Source: Candidatus Magnetominusculus sp. LBB02 (GTDB taxonomy: Bacteria; Nitrospirota; Thermodesulfovibrionia; Thermodesulfovibrionales; Magnetobacteriaceae). From it: 47,430 nucleotides of DNA. Positions 40,207-47,430 of the stretch are shown here, piece after piece (the stretch's first letter is position 1; each line of letters begins with the position of its first letter). The translations under genes and the position numbers were made by a program. The notes under the pieces were generated by a model. That model did not search any database and was not told the DNA's origin. It saw only the letters and a list, made by a program, of their open reading frames with translations. The stretch is taken from the NCBI GenBank assembly GCA_022321325.1, contig JAKOEO010000005.1, positions 38,122 to 85,551 of the forward strand, read 5' to 3'.

Positions 40207-41454
40207 CTAGAATTTTCTGTTTTTTATGATATAAGAATAATATGTGGCCGCGCTTGTCGGGGTGCGCTCAAGTGTCTCGAAATTTACCTTATACAGCCCG
40301 AATCTGGCGTCGAGGCCATTGAGCCACTCATAGTTGTCAATAAGCGACCAGTAGAAATAACCCCGGATGTCTAAGCCATGTTTTATTTTACAGTGCTCAA
40401 CAAGGTCAATATGTCTTTTGATGAACTGAATCTTTGTGTGGCTGTCCTTTGTGGCTATCCCGTTTTCAGTTATTATCAGAGGGACATTCAGGGTTGACGC
40501 AAATTTCAGCATCTTTTGAAGCCCGCGCGGGTATATCTCCCAGCCCATGTCGGTAAGTCCGTGGCCGTCTATGTCGAGATGTCTCATCTCAACGCCCATC
40601 TTTTTGAACGGGTTGAATCTCATATGTATCCTTGTATAATAATTCACGCCAAAGAAATCGAGTTTTCCTTTTATGGGAACTGAAAATCTCATCTGCTCTT
40701 TAAATGGGAGTTTAAGTCTCAATTGTCCGGTGGCGAAGGCGTCAATCAGGGATTGATTGTAGAAGTGCCTGGCAAAACGGGCAAGGAGATTATCCAGAGG
40801 ATTCCATTTACTCCACGGGGCAAGGGCGGCCATATTATGGGCTACGCTCACTTTTGCGTTTGGACATGCGGCATGGATGATGTCATATGCCGCCGCGTGC
40901 GCCTTTAAGATATTGACAAGGGCCTTTACCCCTAGCTGCGTACTACAGGTTGCCGGCGGGATGCAGCCTTCAAAGTAGCCTGCAATTATCAGCACATATG
41001 GTTCGTTAAAGGTTATCCAGTATTGAACATCCTTCACTACCGCAACAATTTTCTTTACATATGCAAGGAATATGTCTACCGACGCGTCCTCGTGCCAGGG
41101 ATATTTCTTTGCAAACCAGAGCGGATTGGTGAAGTGATGAAGGGTAAGCATAGGCGTAATACCAGACTTAACAAGAGTCTCGATTATTTCTACATAATGG
41201 GCAATCGCCGTCTCATCCCATGTGCGTTCGTGCGGTTGTATTCGCGACCATTCAAGCGAGAATCGGTATGCGTTTACTCCAAGGTCGTTAAGCAGGAGGA
41301 GGTCTTTCCTATACAGCTCATAATGGTTTGTTATTTCAGGTTTTTCGCTAAGTATTGTGTCCCACGAAGACCAATCGGCATGAGGAGACCCCTCAAGCTG
41401 AAAGGCGGATGTGGCAACCCCCCAGAGAAACTTGTCTTCAGTGTATTTGTCCAT
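40207..41454 (-). CDS. GH1 family beta-glycosidase
   Basis: A 415-residue family 1 glycoside hydrolase, a little shorter than the usual 440-480. The catalytic pair is clear: acid/base E151 in WITFNEP and nucleophile E330 in LIITENG. The substrate-binding start FLWGVATSAFQLEG, the RFSLEWSRIQP motif and the DNYEWLNGLDARFGL aglycone region are also present. It has no signal peptide, so it acts in the cytosol, releasing sugars from beta-glucosides, beta-galactosides or their phosphates; the specificity cannot be decided. The ATG lies six bases after a TATAAT box and has no Shine-Dalgarno sequence, so its mRNA is probably leaderless. It is divergent from the first TMTC-like gene. Confidence 0.93.
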   Translation of the reverse strand: MDKYTEDKFLWGVATSAFQLEGSPHADWSSWDTILSEKPEITNHYELYRKDLLLLNDLGVNAYRFSLEWSRIQPHERTWDETAIAHYVEIIETLVKSGITPMLTLHHFTNPLWFAKKYPWHEDASVDIFLAYVKKIVAVVKDVQYWITFNEPYVLIIAGYFEGCIPPATCSTQLGVKALVNILKAHAAAYDIIHAACPNAKVSVAHNMAALAPWSKWNPLDNLLARFARHFYNQSLIDAFATGQLRLKLPFKEQMRFSVPIKGKLDFFGVNYYTRIHMRFNPFKKMGVEMRHLDIDGHGLTDMGWEIYPRGLQKMLKFASTLNVPLIITENGIATKDSHTKIQFIKRHIDLVEHCKIKHGLDIRGYFYWSLIDNYEWLNGLDARFGLYKVNFETLERTPTSAATYYSYIIKNRKF

Positions 41455-41459
41455 CGTTG

Positions 41460-41489
41460 ATTATACGTAATTGCGCCGCGTTTGGACAA
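41460..41489 (-). promoter_or_regulatory. Promoter of the GH1 gene
   Basis: On the minus strand TTGTCC (41489-41484), 18 bases, TATAAT (41465-41460). The ATG at 41454 is the predicted first or second transcribed base, so the mRNA is leaderless. Confidence 0.65.
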
Positions 41490-41502
41490 GCCCGACCGCT
41501 CA

Positions 41503-41532
41503 TTGATTATTTGCGGCGTTTTGATGTAGTAT
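41503..41532 (+). promoter_or_regulatory. Promoter candidate for the first TMTC-like gene
   Basis: TTGATT (41503-41508), 18 bases, TAGTAT (41527-41532), giving a leader of about 20 bases. Confidence 0.4.
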
Positions 41533-41559
41533 TCTCGTGGGTTTACCCGGCTATGAACG

Positions 41560-43353
41560 ATGTGTGACGCATGTAAGAATTCAACCCCGCCGTGGCTTTA
41601 CGCGGCTGTTATAGCGCTTGCCGCAACCGCCTCCTACATCCCCGTTTGGAATAATGATTTCGTCAGTTATGACGACTATAAATACATCTCTGAAAACCCA
41701 TTCATCAAAGGCGGACTTAGTATAGCGTCTGTAAAATGGGCGTTTAGCTCGTTTTATTTTTCTAATTGGCATCCGATTACGTGGCTTTCCTACCTGTCAG
41801 ACGTCTCGTTATATGGATTTAGCGCAAGGGGCTATCACGTTACAAGCCTGTTAATTCACGTACTAAACGCGGTTGTCCTGTTTTTCGCGCTATGTGCGAT
41901 AACCTCTAAAGACAGAACCTTAGAGTGCGCCATTGTGGCGGCGCTATTTGCCGTCCACCCGCTGAACGTTGAGTCGGTCGCATGGGTCTCTGAAAGAAAG
42001 AATTGCCTCTGCGCGTTTTTCTGGTTTATTACGCTGGCTGCCTATGGCCGCTATGTCAATAGACAGACGCTTCTGAGATATTTAACCACATTGTCGGCCT
42101 TTTCCCTGGCGCTGATGTCAAAACCTATGGCGGTAACGCTGCCCTTTACGCTTTTGCTTATTGACTACTGGCCCTGCGGGCGCTTCAAGGCGGGGCAGAC
42201 TGTCATTGGCAAATATCCCATTGCTGGATTAATTGCCGAGAAAATCCCTTTTTTCCTGCTTTCGTTTGTATCGTCAGTGATTACTGTTTATGCACAGAGG
42301 CAGGAGGGGGCGATTATTACTTTTAATCAATTGGCGTTGTCTTTTCGCATTATAAACGCCGTAATGTCGTATGCCGGTTATATAGGGAAAACATTCGTCC
42401 CGTCGCATTTGGCTGTATTTTATCCATATTTAGAGGAGAAATCGTCCATGGTTATCGCAGCCGCCGCAATAATGCTCATTGCGGTAACCGTCCTTGTCTT
42501 TATCAGAAGGAAAACCGCCCCGTATCTTCTTGTGGGATGGCTATGGTATCTGGGGACGCTTGTGCCGTCCATTCAAATCGTGGCGGTGGGGACGGCCTCG
42601 ATGGCGGACAGGTATATGTACATCCCGGAGATTGGGATATTTATTATAATTGCATGGGGCGCTGCACCGCTTCTGAGGCAGCACGGGAAAGTTTTAGTGC
42701 CGGCAGCGGCAATTGTGGCGCTGACGGCCGTCACGTATTTTCAGTCGCGGTATTGGAGAGACTCGGCCACTCTTTATAAACACGCCATCGAGGTTACAGA
42801 GGGCAACTACCTCGCACACAATAACTACGGCCAACTGCTTATGAAACAGGGCAAATTTGACGAGGCAGTTGAACAATTTAAAAAAGGTCTCGATATAATG
42901 CCGACAAACGAAGAGCTTAACTACAACATGTGGCAGGGCCTTGCGGCTAAGGGTACTCCAGATGACAAATATCTTATCAATGCCTCCTCGATATGGTTTA
43001 GCGGCGACGCTGCCGCCCTGTATAAAAAGACAGGCATCAGCTATTTCAATAGCAAAAAGTATAACGACGCCGTGGGGTTTTTCCTTAAATCCCTGATGGT
43101 TAACAAAAAAGACGCAGAGGGCTTCAATTATCTTGGACTGGCCCTGCAGGAAACCGGCCAACTCAAAGAGGCCGCTATGGCATTTAACAAGGCCGTAGAG
43201 CTTAGTCCCTCAACGGCTGTATTTCACTTTAACAAGGCGGCGGCACTGATAAAGACCGGCGACAATAAAACGGCTGCCGCCGCACTAAGACAATCCCTGC
43301 AGCTTGACCCGGAAAACGCCGCCGCCCGGCAAGCGCTCAAAGAAATCGAATAA
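41560..43353 (+). CDS. TMTC-like membrane protein with TPR repeats (first copy)
   Basis: A 597-residue protein with two parts. Residues 1-400 are a polytopic membrane domain of about ten helices; the first periplasmic loop has DFVSYDDYKYI with the paired acidic residues D38-D39, followed by SNWHPITWLSYL, ALFAVHPLNVESVAWVSERKN, and the DUF1736 signature GWLWYLGTLVPSIQI. Residues 414-597 form about five tetratricopeptide repeats (for example GKFDEAVEQFKKGLDIMP). This is the layout of eukaryotic TMTC1-4, GT-C O-mannosyltransferases, and of many unstudied bacterial homologues. It probably transfers a lipid-linked sugar to a protein, with the TPR part on the far side of the membrane. The start has no strong ribosome binding site. 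A paralogue follows 57 bases downstream. Confidence 0.82.
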   Translation: MCDACKNSTPPWLYAAVIALAATASYIPVWNNDFVSYDDYKYISENPFIKGGLSIASVKWAFSSFYFSNWHPITWLSYLSDVSLYGFSARGYHVTSLLIHVLNAVVLFFALCAITSKDRTLECAIVAALFAVHPLNVESVAWVSERKNCLCAFFWFITLAAYGRYVNRQTLLRYLTTLSAFSLALMSKPMAVTLPFTLLLIDYWPCGRFKAGQTVIGKYPIAGLIAEKIPFFLLSFVSSVITVYAQRQEGAIITFNQLALSFRIINAVMSYAGYIGKTFVPSHLAVFYPYLEEKSSMVIAAAAIMLIAVTVLVFIRRKTAPYLLVGWLWYLGTLVPSIQIVAVGTASMADRYMYIPEIGIFIIIAWGAAPLLRQHGKVLVPAAAIVALTAVTYFQSRYWRDSATLYKHAIEVTEGNYLAHNNYGQLLMKQGKFDEAVEQFKKGLDIMPTNEELNYNMWQGLAAKGTPDDKYLINASSIWFSGDAAALYKKTGISYFNSKKYNDAVGFFLKSLMVNKKDAEGFNYLGLALQETGQLKEAAMAFNKAVELSPSTAVFHFNKAAALIKTGDNKTAAAALRQSLQLDPENAAARQALKEIE

Positions 43354-43370
43354 GCCAATTCGCCAAATCG

Positions 43371-43399
43371 TTGCCCCAAACATGCTAAATTGGTATAAT
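43371..43399 (+). promoter_or_regulatory. Promoter of the second TMTC-like gene
   Basis: TTGCCC (43371-43376), 17 bases, TATAAT (43394-43399), with TGG before it as an extended -10. The leader to ATG 43411 would be about five bases and has no Shine-Dalgarno sequence. Confidence 0.7.
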
Positions 43400-43410
43400 A
43401 TCCTCACACT

Positions 43411-45153
43411 ATGGACAGGCAGCGCAGACTTATTTATTTAATTATTCTAATGCTCACCGCGGCCACGTTCGTCTGCTATCTCCCGCTGCGATATAACGAA
43501 TTTGTTACATATGACGACTACGACTACATCCTCAAAAACACGCAAATACACAGCGGCCTCAACGTGGAAAATATTAAGTGGGCGCTTACGTCATCATATT
43601 TTTCCTATTGGCACCCGCTTACGTGGATTTCCCACATGATAGACATTGAGCTGTTTGGCCTGAATCCTAAGGGGCATCATATGATTAGCTTGTTCTTTCA
43701 TATAGCCAATACGGTGCTGTTGTTTGCAGCGCTCAGGCTTATGACCGGCAGGCTATGGCAGAGCGCTTTTGTGGCCGCCTTGTTCGCGCTTCACCCGATG
43801 GCTGTTGATTCTGTGGCATGGGCTGCTGAGAGGAAGAATGTACTGTCAACGTTTTTTTGGTTTTTACTCTTTATTTTTTATTACTATTACGCGCGGCGTC
43901 CTGCGTTATGGAGATACCTGGCCGTGTTTGGCACCCTTGCGCTTGGGCTTATGTCAAAGCCTATGCTGGTTACTGTGCCGTTTTTATTGCTGCTTCTGGA
44001 CTACTGGCCCTTGGGGCGATTGAAGGCTGGCAAGCATATTGGCCTGATTATCGAGAAAGTTCCGCTTATGCTGCTTAGCGTCCTATCCCTTTTATTAACC
44101 ACTATCCCCAGGTTGAGAGTTGGGAAGATAATTCCCCATGACTCAGTATCTGTAGGGGCATGGACAGGCAGGGCAGTAAATTCCTATACTGGTTATTTAA
44201 TACATATGATAAGCCCGGCGAAGTTGACCGTGCTGTATCCATTCATATGGGAATGGCCGTGGTGGCAGACTGCGCTATCGGCGGCCTTTTTGTTGTCTGT
44301 TAGTGTGGCCGCCGTGGCTGCGTTTAAGAAATACCCGTATTTGTTTGTGGGCTGGTTCTGGTATTTAGGGACGATGGTGCCGGTTATACAGGTCTTTCTG
44401 GTTAATATATCCCCTATGGCTGACCGCTTTACCTATGTGCCGCTTATTGGGATGTTCATTATAACTGCGTGGGGGATGGGGGATATGTCAAAGAAGACCT
44501 CCAGTGCAAATGCCGTCTATCTGACCGCCGCCTTATCAATACTGGCCGTTTTAGGGGGCTTTACGTGGAGGCAGGTTGGATATTGGAGAGACTCCGGCAC
44601 GCTGTATAGACACGCAATTGACGTAACGCAGGGCAACTACATGGCATATAATAATTACGGCGGCTATCTGGAGTCAAACGGCAAATTGGACGAGGCAATG
44701 GTTCAATTTGAGAAGGGCCTTCAGATCACCCCGGATAATGAAGAGTTAAGCTACAACAAGGGTCATTTGCTCATCCTGATGGGTAAGGGGAAGGAGGCAG
44801 AGGGATATATTCTGCGCTCTGCCCGCATATGGTATAAGGGCGACAGCGCTAACTTTTATAAACGTCTCTCTGCCTCATTACTATCAGAGGGGAAATATGC
44901 CGAGTCCCTCGAATATATAACAAAGCTCCTTCTTATCAACCCAAAGGACACGGACGACCACAAACTATTGTCAGAGGCGTTGACTGGTCTGAAGAGATAT
45001 ACAGAGGCCCTTGCAGCGATAGAAAAGGGGATTAGCCTTTCGCCAAAAGACGCAGATTTATATTACAGAAAGGGTATGATTCTTATGAAAATGGGACAAA
45101 CTGAGGCGGCAGAGGCGGCATTTAGGCAGTCTTCGGCCTTAAAACATCCTTAG
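43411..45153 (+). CDS. TMTC-like membrane protein with TPR repeats (second copy)
   Basis: A 580-residue paralogue of the preceding protein with the same order of parts. The paired acidic motif is EFVTYDDYDYI (D35-D36), then SYWHPLTWISHM, ALFALHPMAVDSVAWAAERKN and the DUF1736 signature GWFWYLGTMVPVIQV. The TPR region starts near residue 407 (GKLDEAMVQFEKGLQITP) and runs to the end. Identity to the first copy is clear by eye over the whole length, including the RYWRDS/GYWRDS-xTLY-RHAI element at the membrane/TPR boundary, so a tandem duplication is likely. The divergence is large enough that the two probably have different acceptors or donors. It has its own promoter, although readthrough from the first copy is possible. 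Confidence 0.82.
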   Translation: MDRQRRLIYLIILMLTAATFVCYLPLRYNEFVTYDDYDYILKNTQIHSGLNVENIKWALTSSYFSYWHPLTWISHMIDIELFGLNPKGHHMISLFFHIANTVLLFAALRLMTGRLWQSAFVAALFALHPMAVDSVAWAAERKNVLSTFFWFLLFIFYYYYARRPALWRYLAVFGTLALGLMSKPMLVTVPFLLLLLDYWPLGRLKAGKHIGLIIEKVPLMLLSVLSLLLTTIPRLRVGKIIPHDSVSVGAWTGRAVNSYTGYLIHMISPAKLTVLYPFIWEWPWWQTALSAAFLLSVSVAAVAAFKKYPYLFVGWFWYLGTMVPVIQVFLVNISPMADRFTYVPLIGMFIITAWGMGDMSKKTSSANAVYLTAALSILAVLGGFTWRQVGYWRDSGTLYRHAIDVTQGNYMAYNNYGGYLESNGKLDEAMVQFEKGLQITPDNEELSYNKGHLLILMGKGKEAEGYILRSARIWYKGDSANFYKRLSASLLSEGKYAESLEYITKLLLINPKDTDDHKLLSEALTGLKRYTEALAAIEKGISLSPKDADLYYRKGMILMKMGQTEAAEAAFRQSSALKHP

Positions 45154-45190
45154 TCAGTTTCATTTTCCCATTAAAATGTTATTATAATAA

Positions 45191-47430
45191 ATGATTACCC
45201 GTGTATTGTTCTTGATAGCTCGGCGCATGTGCGTTGCTGCTGTGATTGTTCTGTCATGTATAGGCATATGTTATGCCGGGCAGGCTTCACATGTTATTTT
45301 AGTCGGCAGCGGAATGGACTTCCCGCCCTATGCCATTGTTGACAAGAATGGCAAACCCAGCGGCTTTTCAGTAGAGTTAATTGAATCCGTTGCCGAGGTG
45401 ATGGGGCTGTCAATTGAGATTGTCCCCGGCGTTTGGGCAAGCGTACTGAAGGATTTCAAGGACGGGCGGCTGGACTTGCTGCCGTTGGTTGCAATGTCGG
45501 CGGAGCGGGCTGATATGGCAACTTATAGCGAACCTCACACGATGGCATATGACAGTTTTTTTGTGCGCCGCGGCAGTCCTAAAATTAAATCGCTGGCCGA
45601 CGCTAAGGGTAAAGACATTATCGTTATGTCCAGTGACGCCGCACATGAAAGATTATTAGCGTCAAAGATTCCTGTTCATATTATTGAGATGCACACAATC
45701 CCGGAGGCTATGCGGCTATTGGCACAAGGACGCCATGACGCCGTACTTGTGCCAAAGCTGCTTGGGGCTTTGGTGTTGAAGGAACTAAAACTACAGAGCG
45801 CTGTTGTCTCAGGCCCTCCTATTGACGACTACCACAGGACTTTTGCATTTGCCGTCCAACGTGGCAATACAGGGCTTGCCGACAAACTTAACCAGGGAAT
45901 TGCCATCGTGCGCGCCACTGGCCGCTATGATGAGCTATATGATAAGTGGTTTAGCGGAATTGAGCCGCGAAATAAGGTGCCAGACTGGAAAACGATAAAA
46001 TGGGCTATAGCCATAATATCATCAGTTCTTGCGATTTCTCTGATATTGGTCTTAATGCTGCGGCGGCAAGTTGTGAAGCGCACCGCAGAGCTGGCCTTCG
46101 CAAATAAACAGCTTACAGATGAGTTAGATGAGCGCAAAAAGATAGAGGACGAGTTGAGGACATATAAAGAGCACCTTGAGAATATGGTCGAAAGCCGCAC
46201 TGCGGAGTTGGCAGAGATAAATGACCGCTTCCACACTGCCTTTGACTCTAGCACCGTTGGTGCGGCAATAACGTCGCCGGAGAAAGGATGGATAGAGGTA
46301 AACAATATATTATGCGAAATGCTTGGATATTCCAGCGAAGAGTTAACAAGCATGACATGGGCCGAAATAACCCATCCAGATGACCTTGAGCCTGATGTTG
46401 TACAGTTTAACCGCGTGCTTGCCGGTGAAATAAACGGTTATAATTTGGAAAAACGCTTTATGCGCAAAGACGGCGCAATTGTCCATATGATGCTGCTTCT
46501 TAATTGCAAGCGCAAGGCAGACGGCAGCGTTGATCACTTTGTAGCCATGCTTGAGGACATCAGCGAACGTAAACGTATGGAGGATGCCCTGCGCGTCGAA
46601 ATCGAACAGGTCAAAAATAAAGAGAGTGAAATAAGGATTTTACAGGAGAGATTAGCCTTAGCGATAGAAGGCAGCGAACTAGGCGCATGGGATTGGAATG
46701 TTCAAACCGGCGATGTAATTATGTCTAAGTACTGGAAAATAATGCTTGGATATGACGTTCATGAGTTGGACAATAATATAAATACTGTGATGATGTTAAT
46801 GCATTATGAAGATAGGGAAAATGTTGGACAGTTATTGGAAAAGCATTTTGCCGGAGAGACGGACAAATTTGTCTCGGAGATAAGATACAGACACAAAGAC
46901 GGCTCATACAGATGGATTATTGCACGAGGAAAAGTATTTGAATGGACTAATGATGGAAAACCTTTAAGAATGATGGGTACTAACTCTGACGTAACACACC
47001 TCAAACAAATGGAAGATGATCTAAGGAGTTTCAATGTTGACCTGCAAGCGATGGTGGCCGCAGAAACAGAAAAAAGAAGACTGCAAGAGCAAATGCTAAT
47101 CCAACAATCAAAGATGGCGGCAATGGGTGAGATGATTGGGCTAATCGGCCACCAATGGAGACAGCCTCTTAACGCCATCGGCATGATAGTTCAGGACATA
47201 AAGGAGGAATACGCCTATGGAGAGCTTAACGAGGCATCTATAAATAATACGATTGAGACAACCATGAATCAAGTAAGCTTTATGTCAAAGACTATAGATG
47301 ATTTTAAGAACTTCTTCAAGCCGTCAAAGGAAATGGTCAGATTCAATGTAAAGGCAGCCATAGAAGAGCTGCTCTCGATGTTTGGGGTGATGTTTAAAAA
47401 AAGCGATGTAGATATTTCTATAAGAGCCGA
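45191..47430 (+). CDS. Sensor histidine kinase with periplasmic solute-binding domain (3' end cut by window end)
   Basis: An open frame of 746 codons that runs past the window edge. Residues 1-30 form a signal peptide (RRMCVAAVIVLSCIGICYA). A family 3 solute-binding domain follows (about 32-260; SGMDFPPYAIVDKNGKPSGF, DLLPLVAMSAERADMATYSEP, YDELYDKWF), then a membrane helix (about 271-290), a coiled coil, two PAS domains (the first near 338-465, the second a PAS_3 type near 490-615) and a HisKA-type helix with GHQWRQPLNAIG, phospho-acceptor H654. The HATPase domain must lie beyond the window. It should bind a small molecule, perhaps an amino acid, in the periplasm and signal inward. ATG 45191 is two bases after a TATAAT; if that is the -10 box, the start would have to be the ATG at 45227. 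No partner regulator is within the window. Confidence 0.88.
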   Translation, partial: MITRVLFLIARRMCVAAVIVLSCIGICYAGQASHVILVGSGMDFPPYAIVDKNGKPSGFSVELIESVAEVMGLSIEIVPGVWASVLKDFKDGRLDLLPLVAMSAERADMATYSEPHTMAYDSFFVRRGSPKIKSLADAKGKDIIVMSSDAAHERLLASKIPVHIIEMHTIPEAMRLLAQGRHDAVLVPKLLGALVLKELKLQSAVVSGPPIDDYHRTFAFAVQRGNTGLADKLNQGIAIVRATGRYDELYDKWFSGIEPRNKVPDWKTIKWAIAIISSVLAISLILVLMLRRQVVKRTAELAFANKQLTDELDERKKIEDELRTYKEHLENMVESRTAELAEINDRFHTAFDSSTVGAAITSPEKGWIEVNNILCEMLGYSSEELTSMTWAEITHPDDLEPDVVQFNRVLAGEINGYNLEKRFMRKDGAIVHMMLLLNCKRKADGSVDHFVAMLEDISERKRMEDALRVEIEQVKNKESEIRILQERLALAIEGSELGAWDWNVQTGDVIMSKYWKIMLGYDVHELDNNINTVMMLMHYEDRENVGQLLEKHFAGETDKFVSEIRYRHKDGSYRWIIARGKVFEWTNDGKPLRMMGTNSDVTHLKQMEDDLRSFNVDLQAMVAAETEKRRLQEQMLIQQSKMAAMGEMIGLIGHQWRQPLNAIGMIVQDIKEEYAYGELNEASINNTIETTMNQVSFMSKTIDDFKNFFKPSKEMVRFNVKAAIEELLSMFGVMFKKSDVDISIRA

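Noticed and set aside
43354-45153. Second TMTC-like gene as an assembly duplication of the first
   Set aside because: The two copies differ throughout at DNA and protein level and have different promoters, so they are true paralogues.

Overview
This window reads as a stretch of chromosome from a free-living, flagellated, Gram-negative-type bacterium with intermediate G+C. A dnaJ-hspR-clpB heat-shock operon, a PilZ-motAB operon, a c-type prokaryotic aconitase, glycogen enzymes, many two-component proteins and DUF1736/TPR membrane proteins fit a Nitrospirota (Thermodesulfovibrionia-like) or 'deltaproteobacterial' lineage. That placement is inference from gene content: there is no rRNA or marker alignment here. 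I see no rRNA, tRNA, CRISPR array, insertion sequence or prophage.

Layout. 1-1960: a two-domain family 2 glycosyltransferase cut by the window start, and a second one divergent from it behind a near-perfect sigma70 promoter. 2045-5335: motility operon pilZ-motA-motB-STAS. 5345-7558 (minus): epimerase, KynB-like cyclase and HAD phosphatase, overlapping or nearly so. 7848-11145: an actin-fold protein followed 7 bases later by a class A penicillin-binding protein that carries a receiver-like domain at its cytoplasmic N-terminus. 11148-13022 (minus): a HicBA-like pair and a B12-binding-fold radical SAM enzyme. 13295-17275: dnaJ-hspR-clpB. 17295-18624: an ATPase-less PAS/H-box protein and a response regulator with an ArsR-like output domain. 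18625-19006: a structured non-coding region ending in a strong terminator, then lexA, a dispersed palindromic repeat, recN and a small ferredoxin overlapping recN. 21891-25248 (minus): TauE-like permease and glycogen phosphorylase. 25501-30056: DUF486 protein, then an operon of sodium/solute symporter, NagA-like deacetylase and GT-C transferase. 30300-33630: pgi and aconitase. 33639-35305 (minus): response regulator-histidine kinase and a secreted Pro/Trp/Tyr/His-rich protein. 35722-37850: glycogen branching enzyme-like GH13 and a small membrane protein. 38001-39378: two decayed genes facing each other. 39388-41454 (minus): PHP phosphoesterase and GH1 glycosidase. 41560-45153: two tandem TMTC-like membrane/TPR proteins. 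45191-end: a hybrid sensor kinase with a periplasmic solute-binding domain, cut by the window end.

How they fit together. Glycogen phosphorylase, branching enzyme, Pgi, GH1 and the NagA/symporter operon suggest storage and uptake of carbohydrates feeding glycolysis. lexA-recN and dnaJ-hspR-clpB are stress modules. The most unusual items are the receiver-PBP1A/actin pair, the ncRNA candidate upstream of lexA, and a recurring promoter layout in which a good -10 box lies only 5-11 bases before the start codon with no Shine-Dalgarno sequence (lexA, glgP, symporter, GH1, second TMTC gene), which suggests leaderless or nearly leaderless mRNAs in this organism.
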